NCBI GenBank assembly: GCA_020344715.1
Contig: CP070828.1
Coordinates: 712,317-722,772, forward strand
DNA from: Candidatus Bathyarchaeota archaeon
GTDB taxonomy: Archaea > Thermoproteota > Bathyarchaeia > Bathyarchaeales > Bathyarchaeaceae
DNA length: 10,456 bases
Direction of reading: 5' to 3'
The notes under the pieces: generated by a model
Databases searched by the model: none
The model's input: the letters and a program-made list of their open reading frames with translations, nothing else
What the model was told of the DNA's origin: nothing
Program-made: the position numbers and the translations under genes
Part shown: piece by piece, positions 1 to 7,284 of the stretch
Position numbering within the stretch: position 1 is the first letter of the stretch
Layout: the number at the start of each line of letters is the position of its first letter

Positions 1-581
1 GGGTGCACCTTGGCTCGATACAAGATGTCTTGCAGACAACCATTGCCAACGCCCCAGATGCCAGGTTCGCTGATGATAAAGTATTTGGCGGTCACCCGTT
101 TCTTCTCTGGCAAAGCATCAAACAAGCCGTTGAAATAGGCAAAGGTAAACGCGTCGCTCAAAGGGGAGACCGCATCCTTTTTTAGGTGAGGGTGATTTGA
201 AACCTCGGATTGTTCAAGAAGCCGCACCTCACCCCATCCGGAGATGGTGACGGTGAGGTAGCTGCCATCTCGGAAACTCAGTAAGAGCTGGTGCCTCTTC
301 GGTAGCGTCTTCTCACTCGTATGATACAGGATCCGCTCTCCTCCACAACCCAAGCTGAGCACATAATCAGGTTCCAAGTCAGTCATAATCACCGAACCGT
401 TGGCCTGTGCGGTTCCTATGGTCTTATCTTTGACGATCGCCGCGAAATCTTCATCAGAATGCTTGCCGGTGAAGGCGAATTTATGGGGTGAGCTGCCACG
501 CACACCAGACACGATCTGTTTGCCCTTCAGTTCCTTACTGATCTGCCTTGCTATGATGATGGCTTCAGGTAGTTCTATCAT
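1..581 (-). CDS. Fpg/Nei-family DNA glycosylase homologue, C-terminus cut by window edge
   Basis: By family, a base-excision repair enzyme (formamidopyrimidine-DNA glycosylase/endonuclease VIII fold) that removes oxidised bases and may nick at the abasic site. The frame reads open from an ATG at 581 to the window edge, giving 193 codons. The protein begins MIELPEA, like the MPELPE start of Fpg, but residue 2, the Pro nucleophile in Fpg, is Ile; the catalytic Glu (residue 3) is kept. The N-terminal beta-sandwich region runs to about residue 125. The helix-two-turn-helix DNA-binding motif follows at about 174-193, with the typical GVGN (177-180), an L-x-D-I-L-Y-x-A stretch and a terminal V-H-P. 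The C-terminal part, including any zinc finger, lies outside. No other in-frame ATG lies close upstream and no clear Shine-Dalgarno precedes this one. It diverges from the UvrA gene and uses mostly CGN Arg codons (2 of 8 are AGR), as the other left-module genes do. Family is sure; activity is uncertain because of the Ile. Confidence 0.88.
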   Translation of the reverse strand, partial: MIELPEAIIIARQISKELKGKQIVSGVRGSSPHKFAFTGKHSDEDFAAIVKDKTIGTAQANGSVIMTDLEPDYVLSLGCGGERILYHTSEKTLPKRHQLLLSFRDGSYLTVTISGWGEVRLLEQSEVSNHPHLKKDAVSPLSDAFTFAYFNGLFDALPEKKRVTAKYFIISEPGIWGVGNGCLQDILYRAKVH

Positions 582-671
582 AGTTGTCCATCGAGCAGTT
601 GAATACTTCTTCGCGTGCACGTCTATTGAGAGAACTTAAGGCTATTATAGATTCGGCACGCAAATTATGGA

Positions 672-692
672 GAAAGTGAGAAACTTTCACTT
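672..692. repeat. Inverted repeat with two alternative hairpins
   Basis: AAGTGA at 674-679 pairs with TCACTT at 687-692 (6 bp, 7-nt loop). Alternatively GAAAGT at 672-677 pairs with ACTTTC at 683-688 (6 bp, 5-nt loop). The two stems share bases, so they exclude each other. The element sits between the two divergent promoters and could be an operator. The GAGAAAC inside it recurs at about 699-705. Function is not shown by the sequence. Confidence 0.4.
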
Positions 693-818
693 GAGAACCG
701 AGAAACGAGTGGTTTGTCGGAATATCTCCGCGCACACGGGGTTCCCGTTGATTTATTTAGGACGTGGAGGATATTGGTGCACCTACAAATCTCATTGGCG
801 ATGACGACTTAGTTTCGT

Positions 819-823
819 GAGGT
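819..823 (+). promoter_or_regulatory. Ribosome binding site of the UvrA gene
   Basis: GAGGT (inside GTGAGGT, 817-823) is complementary to the CCUCA-type 3' end of 16S rRNA and lies 4 nt before the ATG at 828. It supports this ATG, which is also where homology to UvrA begins (M-D-I-R-I-x-G-A-R-E-H-N-L). Confidence 0.6.
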
Positions 824-827
824 AAAG

Positions 828-3800
828 ATGGATATCCGTATTCAAGGTGCAAGAGAACATAATCTCAAAGATATCGATGTGCGATTTGCAGATGGACTCA
901 CTGTTGTGACTGGGGTGTCAGGCTCCGGGAAGACCTCCCTGGTATTTGACACGTTGTATCATGAAGCCCGTCGACGGTTCTTGGACGTCCTTTTGTATGG
1001 TCGATCTGGACAACGGCTGGCTCCTGCAAAAGTGACGGGAATCACCGGATTGGGACCCGCGATTGCGGTTGGACAGAATCTGCTAAACCGCAATCCACTG
1101 TCAACCCTGGCCTCAGCATCTGGGTTACATCCGTTCTTTCGGCTACTCTACTCAAATTACGGAGTGCGTCATTGTCTTCAATGTGATAATCCCCTGAATG
1201 TGTGGACGGAGGATGAGATCGTAGACCACCTCACTTCATTGTCCAAACATGAACACGTCGACCTGTTTGCCCCGTTGCTGCATCAAGTGAAAGGAAGCCA
1301 TACGACGTTGTTGAACACGCTAGCCAAGGAGCTTGGAAAAGAGACCCTCATTGTTGACGGAAAAATCTGGGATGCCAAGCCGCTGGACTCGATGGAGACG
1401 CATGACGTCGAGATTGAAATCGGTGGCATCGACAATTCGCTGTCCACGAAGAAGATTCGTCAAGCTGTCCAAAAGGCCACAGCACTGGGTGCTGGAGCAA
1501 TCAGGATGCGTGGCAAGAAGAGCGAGGTGACACTAGCTACAATACCCATCTGCAATATCTGTGGAGCCGGATTTAGAGAGCTAGAACCGACCCACTTCAA
1601 TCAATCTTGTCCGTATTGCAGGGGAAAAGGCTGCGAACGATGCGGTCAAACTGGAATGCATCCACAGGCAGCGTGCGTGCGCTGGGAGGGCATGCGGCTA
1701 CCTGAACTACTGACACTCTCCGTTGACAAAGTGTGTCAAATGTTTTCGAAAGCGGAACTACCTTCGACTGCGAATCGGCTACTCTCTGAGATTCAGCGGC
1801 GTCTCAACGCCTTGGACCGGGTAGGGTTAGGGTACATCTCACTGGATCGGTCAGCTCCGAGTCTATCTCGCGGTGAATCACAGCGGGTTCGCCTCGCGAT
1901 TTCCTTGTCCAGTCGCCTAGAAGACATGCTCCATGTTCTCGATGAGCCAACAATCGGTCAGCATCCTGCAGATGTAGCTCGAGTTCTTCCCGCCTTCCGC
2001 GATCTCGCAGGACCTGTGATTTATGTTGAACATGACCGCGTGGCAGCTGCAGAGGCGGATCAAGTCATCGATCTAGGTCCTGGGGCTGGAAGAGATGGAG
2101 GAGACGTAGTCTTCACTGGATCTCCCACGGAACTATGGAAAGCAGATACGCCCACTGGACGCTATTTCAGCCGCCAGGAGCAGGTTCTGGCACCGGAAGC
2201 CCGTCTTCCCCCTGACCGGTTCCTACTGGTGCGAGGAGCAGATCAACACAATCTGAAGCACATTGACATTAGGTTGCCAATAGGTCGACTTACTGTCATC
2301 ACAGGCGTGTCAGGGTCAGGGAAAAGCACTTTTGTTGAACATGTGCTCGTGCCAACACTGAAAAAGAAGATGCCAATTGGCTGCAAAGAAATTGAAGGTC
2401 CCAGCATCAAACCAGTAATGGTCGATCAGAGCCCAATTGGAAAGAACCCACGATCGAATCCTGCTACATACACGAAACTCTCCGATATCATAAGAGACCT
2501 TTATGCTGAAACTACTGGTCTGTCCAAATCTCATTTCTCCTTTAATCGCCCTGAAGGAGCGTGCCCTACGTGCAAAGGTATCGGAGCGACAGAAATCAGA
2601 ATGCGGTACTTGCCATCAATCTGGATTCCCTGCGCAGATTGTGCTGGTCAACGGTTCAACGAAAAAGTTCTGGCCTCAACCGTTCAATTTGGTGATCAGA
2701 AACTATCCATCGCAGACTTCTACTCACTCTCAATTGAAGAGATCTGGGAACTCATTCCAAAAGCTCCATGGCTATCACCTTCTCGGCGTAAAGCAGCTCA
2801 CAGGATTCTCCAGGCCCTCAAAGATGTTGGTCTCGGCTATCTGGAACTTGGTCAACCGTCACCCACCCTCTCCGGCGGTGAGGCGCAACGTGTCAAGTTA
2901 ACCAAATACTTGGGACGAAACAGACTAGAGGGTCAGCTAATCGTCCTTGACGAACCCTCAACAGGCCTTCATCCACAAGACCTTCATGGACTGCTGAAAA
3001 TCCTGGATCGCTTGGTGCGAAGCGGTGCCACTATCATCGTTGTTGAACACAATACAGACATCATACGGGCAGCTGATTGGATTGTCGACCTGGGACCAGG
3101 AGCCGGATCCAAAGGGGGTGAACTCCTCTATGCAGGTCCGCTAGAAGGACTCCATAATGTGAAGGAATCAATCACTGAAAACGCGCTTAAGGATGAGAGT
3201 GCTTTTCAACCACGAACATCGTCACTGAAACCTGAAACCAGAACGCCGCCTGTCATCTCGATTCGAAATGCGAGAGCAAATAACCTGAAGGGTGTCGATG
3301 TGGACATCCCAAAGGGAACCTTAACCGTCGTTACAGGCGTTTCCGGGTCAGGGAAATCCAGCTTGATAAGGGATGTGCTACAAACTGAAGCGCGACGGCG
3401 CTACTTGGAATCGCTCTCCATGTTTGAGCGCCAAGGCCTTCGAGAAAGCGCAGAAGCTCCTGTTGACTTCATAACAGGGTTGGGAGTAACCTTGACTGTG
3501 GTACCACATCATGCTCATTTGTGGAGCCACATCCCTCAGTTCACTCGACGAAATAGCGTCGGGGCGATTTCCGAGCTAAGCTTTCATGTTGCGAATTTGC
3601 TTGCATCGTTGGGCGAACGGCGATGCCTGAAATGCGGTGCGACGATGAAACGAGAAAAGATGTGGGTTTGCCCGGAATGCCATGCTACAGCACCTATAGC
3701 AAAGGCCCGACATTTCTCGGGAGCACACTTTGCCAGCTCATGTGACAGATGCAGTGGACTTGGGTCCATTCAAGCTCCGCAACTCAATAAACTCATTGTT

Positions 3801-5756
3801 CACCCTGAAAAGCCTCTATGCGCCGGAGCTATGTGGTCCCCAGGCTACTGGCCGAAAACCTATCTGTGTAAAGACCAACCTGTCATTCCAGCGCTTGGTC
3901 AGCGGTATGGGTTTGACCCGTTCAAGACGCCGTGGAATGAAATGTCAAAACAGGCGCAGAATGCCTTTCTGTTCGGCGATGATGAAACCTATGTGATCAC
4001 CTATCAGAGCAAGTCAAGTGGACCGATGAAAGGAACCCTGCGAACCCATGAGTGGAAATGGCAGGGATTCTTCAGCAAGGACAGTTGGCTGTGGAACTGG
4101 GACGTCCACGGAACATATACTAGGACAGTTCCTTGCCCACAATGTAATGGAAAGGGACTGCTTCCTGAATTTCTAGCTGTCACCCTTCACGGACGCAACA
4201 TGCATGAACTGAGTGAAATGCCTTTAGATGAGTTAGAGGAGCTGTTGGAAGCGATTCCTACGCCATCGTTAAAAATCCCACTGACTCAAACCAGTTTGAA
4301 TATTGCCCGAAGACGACTGGGATTCTTGCGTCAGGTCGGACTAGCGTATTTGCACCTAAATCGCCCTACCGGGACTTTGTCGGCTGGTGAAGCCCAACGA
4401 ATTCAACTGGCTAGCCTGTTAGGTAGCGGGTTGACTTCTCTGACCATTCTGATTGATGAGCCGTCACGGGGTATGCATCCATCCGAACTGGAAGCCCTTC
4501 GAGAAGCGTTGCGAGAGCTTCGGGATGAGGGGAACACAGTGATAGTCGTAGAACATGATTTGCTCCTCATTCGAGCAGCTGATCATGTGATCGACCTGGG
4601 TCCTGGTGCAGGTGCCCTAGGCGGGGAGATTGTCGCCGAAGGAAAACCGGATGAGATTATCAAGGCAGAAACGGCTACTGGCAGATGGCTGCAGGATTGC
4701 ACTTTGAGATCGACTCCCAAACGGAGAAGCTTTCAAAATTGGATTCGACCGAATCGACGGCGAAAACCAAGAGGCTGGATCGAAATCAAGGGTGCACGGG
4801 CTCATAATCTTCATGGAGATGACGTTCAGTTGCCGCTAGGAACGCTCACAGGAATCTGTGGCGTTTCGGGCTCAGGAAAAAGCACGCTATTGATCGACAC
4901 TCTAGGTCGAGCGTTGGCACAGAAATCATATTCTTCATCGTTCGCCCGAGAACCTCTCGAGCCTGGTGAACACGATTCCATCGAGAACGCCCCGAAACGT
5001 GCTTTTCTAATAGACCAGTCCCGTAGAGGAATACGAAGTCCCGCTGTTTTTCTCCGGCTGGCAAAATCTATGCGAAAGATTTTTGCAGACTGTGATGATG
5101 CCAAAGCCCTTGGACTAAGTGAACCGGCATTAAACAAGCGGTGCTCGGCCTGCAAAGGACGTGGTCGAATACGGATCGTCATGGGCTTCTTGCCCGATGA
5201 GTACGTGGAGTGCGAAACCTGCAAAGGTACTGGCTACCGACCAGAGGCTTGGGATGTTCGCGTCAAGCATGTCACTTTGCCCGAGATCGGTGCGATGACT
5301 TTAGATGAAGTTTATGAGCTTTTCAAAGACGAAGAACAGATTACGAAGCCTCTGAACGCTGTTCGACAAGTAGGCCTAGGCTACCTGGTGTGGGACCAAC
5401 CTGCCTATGCTTTGTCGGCTGGAGAAGTGCAACGGCTAAAGATCGCCAAAGAGCTGTGCAAAAAGACGGAAGATCAGACGTTGTACATCTTGGATGAGCC
5501 CACAGTTGGCCTTCATATGGAAGACGTGGCTCAGCTAGTCGGAGTCTTGAACGAACTAGTCGATGCAGGACACACCGTCGTCGTTGTGGAGCATCACCCC
5601 CACCTGCTGGCACATTGTGATTGGCTCATTGAACTGGGACCATGCGGAGGACCAGAAGGGGGAAGGATCATTGCCAAGGGACCACCTGAAGAAGTGGCGA
5701 ATACGGATACACCAACTGCTCCGTATCTCCGAGAAGTGCTAGAGATGAGATCATGA
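828..5756 (+). CDS. uvrA: Tandem (double) UvrA, excinuclease ABC subunit A-like, four ABC ATPase units
   Basis: UvrA is the damage-sensing ATPase of nucleotide excision repair, working as a dimer with UvrB and UvrC. At 1642 aa this protein is nearly twice the usual 940, and is two UvrA copies in line (about 1-780 and 806-1642). Each copy has two ABC units. Walker A motifs (GVSGSGK[ST]) start at 29, 493, 837 and 1345. Signatures lie at 346 (LSRGESQR), 681 (LSGGEAQR), 1184 (LSAGEAQR) and 1529 (LSAGEVQR). Walker B D-E pairs are at 372, 708, 1210 and 1556, and switch His at 402, 741, 1243 and 1589. Zinc-type Cys pairs occur in every unit; 579/582 with 602/605 and 1439/1442 with 1462/1465 match the C-terminal UvrA zinc finger. 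Copy 1 keeps a UvrB-binding domain (about 120-240) but lacks the insertion domain: Cys pairs 261/264 and 269/272 are nearly adjacent. Copy 2 is the reverse: only 11 residues separate Cys 936 and 948, while an insertion domain fills about 980-1098. The PRSNPATYT motif (541-549) is lost in unit 4. A basic linker lies at about 1298-1315. Fused UvrA is known from Chlamydia. No uvrB or uvrC is visible here. Confidence 0.93.
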   Translation: MDIRIQGAREHNLKDIDVRFADGLTVVTGVSGSGKTSLVFDTLYHEARRRFLDVLLYGRSGQRLAPAKVTGITGLGPAIAVGQNLLNRNPLSTLASASGLHPFFRLLYSNYGVRHCLQCDNPLNVWTEDEIVDHLTSLSKHEHVDLFAPLLHQVKGSHTTLLNTLAKELGKETLIVDGKIWDAKPLDSMETHDVEIEIGGIDNSLSTKKIRQAVQKATALGAGAIRMRGKKSEVTLATIPICNICGAGFRELEPTHFNQSCPYCRGKGCERCGQTGMHPQAACVRWEGMRLPELLTLSVDKVCQMFSKAELPSTANRLLSEIQRRLNALDRVGLGYISLDRSAPSLSRGESQRVRLAISLSSRLEDMLHVLDEPTIGQHPADVARVLPAFRDLAGPVIYVEHDRVAAAEADQVIDLGPGAGRDGGDVVFTGSPTELWKADTPTGRYFSRQEQVLAPEARLPPDRFLLVRGADQHNLKHIDIRLPIGRLTVITGVSGSGKSTFVEHVLVPTLKKKMPIGCKEIEGPSIKPVMVDQSPIGKNPRSNPATYTKLSDIIRDLYAETTGLSKSHFSFNRPEGACPTCKGIGATEIRMRYLPSIWIPCADCAGQRFNEKVLASTVQFGDQKLSIADFYSLSIEEIWELIPKAPWLSPSRRKAAHRILQALKDVGLGYLELGQPSPTLSGGEAQRVKLTKYLGRNRLEGQLIVLDEPSTGLHPQDLHGLLKILDRLVRSGATIIVVEHNTDIIRAADWIVDLGPGAGSKGGELLYAGPLEGLHNVKESITENALKDESAFQPRTSSLKPETRTPPVISIRNARANNLKGVDVDIPKGTLTVVTGVSGSGKSSLIRDVLQTEARRRYLESLSMFERQGLRESAEAPVDFITGLGVTLTVVPHHAHLWSHIPQFTRRNSVGAISELSFHVANLLASLGERRCLKCGATMKREKMWVCPECHATAPIAKARHFSGAHFASSCDRCSGLGSIQAPQLNKLIVHPEKPLCAGAMWSPGYWPKTYLCKDQPVIPALGQRYGFDPFKTPWNEMSKQAQNAFLFGDDETYVITYQSKSSGPMKGTLRTHEWKWQGFFSKDSWLWNWDVHGTYTRTVPCPQCNGKGLLPEFLAVTLHGRNMHELSEMPLDELEELLEAIPTPSLKIPLTQTSLNIARRRLGFLRQVGLAYLHLNRPTGTLSAGEAQRIQLASLLGSGLTSLTILIDEPSRGMHPSELEALREALRELRDEGNTVIVVEHDLLLIRAADHVIDLGPGAGALGGEIVAEGKPDEIIKAETATGRWLQDCTLRSTPKRRSFQNWIRPNRRRKPRGWIEIKGARAHNLHGDDVQLPLGTLTGICGVSGSGKSTLLIDTLGRALAQKSYSSSFAREPLEPGEHDSIENAPKRAFLIDQSRRGIRSPAVFLRLAKSMRKIFADCDDAKALGLSEPALNKRCSACKGRGRIRIVMGFLPDEYVECETCKGTGYRPEAWDVRVKHVTLPEIGAMTLDEVYELFKDEEQITKPLNAVRQVGLGYLVWDQPAYALSAGEVQRLKIAKELCKKTEDQTLYILDEPTVGLHMEDVAQLVGVLNELVDAGHTVVVVEHHPHLLAHCDWLIELGPCGGPEGGRIIAKGPPEEVANTDTPTAPYLREVLEMRS

Positions 5757-6796
5757 CTTGGGTAGCACTGCTGTTGGCTGATCCTTCAGCTAGTTTGCGA
5801 CTTCTGGCGCTACGCGATTTGCTGCACCGTCCTGACGATGATGTCGAAGTTCAAGAGCTTAAGAAACTTCAAGACGAGGATCCCTTAATCTTGAAGCTCG
5901 TAGCGCTACAGAGCAAAGATGGCTCGTGGAGAGAAGGAGAAGGGGGCGGGGCGATTCTTGGAAAGACTCGATTGACGGCACAAGCCCTTATGAGTCTAGG
6001 TTATTTGGGACTTGGTCCAGAACACTCCGCGGTCCAGCGAGGCGCTGAATTTATCTTTGCCCAGCAGCAAAATGACGGTTCGTGGCCATTGAATGCGCAT
6101 GGAACACTGTTTGATGGGACGGTGTTATCCGAAATCAAATATCATATGATTCCTCTTCAAACTGCTCTACCTTTGCTCGGATTGGCGTGGGCGGGTTATG
6201 CCACCGATTCTCGTGCCGAACAGGCCTATGACTGGCTCGTTGAAGAACAGCTGCCGCAAGGGGGATGGCCCTCCGGAAAACACCGTGAGAAGTACATTTT
6301 CGCTGCTGGATATCGCCGCTTGGCGCATTCAGAATTTGGGTGCCGAACCAATACGACGGCAGCAGTAGGTGCGCTAGCTTTGCACCCAAAACGACGGACA
6401 AGTCATGCGGCGCAGCGTGGACTGGATTTGTTGTTGGCTCATGAACACCGGCAGATGCACACTCTAGGATTTGAAGTTGCCCGAATTGTTGGTGCTGAGC
6501 GTCATCGGGGAGGCTTCACGTATTTCAAACGGTACGATGTTGCCCAGATGTTAGATCTTTCTTGGCGGATTGGTGCGAGTCTACAGGACGAACGTGTGGC
6601 AGATAACGTCAAATTTGTGAAGGAACTGCAAGGTCCACATGGACTATGGGAGTATCAACGCTATCCCGAGGTTTCGCGTTGGGTCACCTTTGATTTACTA
6701 CGTTCCTTATCACATCTAGATGGAGAAACAGATTGGCTAAGCATGGAGCCTCGGACACCCTTCCAGCCCTATCCAAAGAAACCTCGGCGGTTTTGA
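5753..6796 (+). CDS. Alpha/alpha-toroid protein with QW-like repeats, function unknown
   Basis: A 347-aa protein whose ATG overlaps the UvrA stop (ATGA, 5753-5756), so it is probably translationally coupled and co-transcribed. Short motifs with a Gly followed by Trp, like the QW repeats of terpenoid cyclases and other alpha/alpha-barrel proteins, recur at residues 53-59 (QSKDGSW), 105-111 (QQNDGSW), 166-172 (QLPQGGW) and 293-299 (QGPHGLW). Between them are helical stretches such as TAQALMSLGYL and TNTTAAVGALAL. The fold assignment, a helical toroid of the squalene cyclase/prenyltransferase superfamily, is fairly safe. A catalytic role is not: no DxDD acid motif and only one Cys (197), so neither cyclase nor zinc prenyltransferase chemistry is supported. 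The N-terminus (D-P-S-A-S-L-R-L-L-A-L-R-D-L-L) resembles uncharacterised proteins sometimes mislabelled 'NifH'; that link is from memory. No signal peptide or membrane segment is seen, so it is probably cytosolic. Coupling to uvrA hints at a partner or scaffold of the repair protein. Of 27 Arg codons, 26 are CGN. Confidence 0.8.
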   Translation: MTWVALLLADPSASLRLLALRDLLHRPDDDVEVQELKKLQDEDPLILKLVALQSKDGSWREGEGGGAILGKTRLTAQALMSLGYLGLGPEHSAVQRGAEFIFAQQQNDGSWPLNAHGTLFDGTVLSEIKYHMIPLQTALPLLGLAWAGYATDSRAEQAYDWLVEEQLPQGGWPSGKHREKYIFAAGYRRLAHSEFGCRTNTTAAVGALALHPKRRTSHAAQRGLDLLLAHEHRQMHTLGFEVARIVGAERHRGGFTYFKRYDVAQMLDLSWRIGASLQDERVADNVKFVKELQGPHGLWEYQRYPEVSRWVTFDLLRSLSHLDGETDWLSMEPRTPFQPYPKKPRRF

Positions 6797-7284
6797 CATC
6801 TGCGTGCGCGGACTAGATCATTCCTTGTCTAGAGGGCTGAGTGTTTCCGAGACCTCGTTTGTTGAAGTCACTCCTAGCTAGGTCAAGATGGCAGAGAACT
6901 CGAACCTTTGGAGGTTCTCTGAGAGATATGCTAGACTGCTGTTTCTCTTGGCTGATACGCATAGAAGATTGAGCAGAAAGGAGAGGTCGGGGTGGCTCAA
7001 AACATATGAGATTACCGATTCTCCCCTCTCGCTCGTGGAAAGCGTGTAAAATGAGGTTAATTTGGGTTTCTGAAACTATCTTCGCAAATTTAGCTGCAGG
7101 TTTTGAGCGTTGCTGATTTGCCTATTATGAGTCGAATGCTGGATCTATCTTATGCCTGCTTGTCTTCGTGGAAGATCAGTTCGTGAGAACGTTGTGGAAG
7201 ATTTCATCGCGGCCAATCAATTCTGTGCACGGCGTCACCCTCACTTTTCGATCGAAGTTCGACTGATGGCGCCATATCGTAGTT
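6797..7284. other. 488-bp gap without a convincing gene between convergent genes
   Basis: The gap lies between the 3' ends of the toroid gene (plus) and the GlmU-like gene (minus). It holds a 10-bp palindrome CCTAGCTAGG (6873-6882), an inverted repeat at 6892-6921, and weaker repeats such as CTAGA/TCTAG at 6813-6832. Three very short plus-strand ORFs exist: 6888-7049 (53 aa, with AGGT 4 nt before its ATG), 7051-7116 (21 aa) and 7152-7307 (51 aa, running into the end of the GlmU-like gene). None resembles a known family to me. No tRNA, clear T-run terminator or insertion-sequence end was found. Codon usage changes across this gap, so it may be the joint of a transferred segment. Confidence 0.5.
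6892..6921. repeat. Perfect 8-bp inverted repeat, 14-nt spacer
   Basis: CAGAGAAC at 6892-6899 is the exact reverse complement of GTTCTCTG at 6914-6921. An alternative inner stem GAACC/GGTTC (6902-6906 with 6913-6917) is also possible. It lies about 95 bp after the toroid gene's stop and could fold in RNA, but no T-run follows it, so a terminator role is not clear. Confidence 0.45.

Larger units (their letters stand above)
582..827. promoter_or_regulatory. Divergent control region between glycosylase and UvrA genes
   Basis: This 246-bp spacer separates two divergent genes and has no credible ORF of its own. On the minus strand a TATA-like CTATAATAG lies at 642-650, which would place a start site near 620 and leave a leader of about 40 nt before the glycosylase ATG. 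On the plus strand TTTATTTA lies at 752-759, predicting a start site near 780 and a leader of about 48 nt before uvrA. Eight-base palindromes with a GTGCAC core lie at 614-621 (CGTGCACG) and 776-783 (GGTGCACC), close to both predicted start sites. A hairpin-forming inverted repeat lies at 672-692. The promoter calls are pattern inferences and assume archaeal TATA spacing. Confidence 0.45.

Noticed and set aside
400..639. 79-aa plus-strand ORF
   Set aside because: It is the antisense of the Fpg-like gene and its upstream region; the minus-strand frame shows clear family motifs and this one shows none.
4826..5224. 132-aa minus-strand ORF
   Set aside because: Shadow of UvrA unit 4, including its Walker A and Cys pairs; no motif of its own.
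5753..6796. Functional squalene-hopene or other terpene cyclase
   Set aside because: QW-like motifs are present, but the length is about half that of squalene cyclases and no DxDD or other catalytic motif is visible.
6892..6921. tRNA-like T-arm (GGTTCGAG on the minus strand)
   Set aside because: The surrounding bases do not form a T-stem, acceptor stem or anticodon arm; only a simple hairpin is supported.
6888..7049. 53-aa plus-strand ORF with a possible AGGT ribosome binding site
   Set aside because: Too short, no family resemblance, and it overlaps a perfect inverted repeat; kept only as an observation on the gap.
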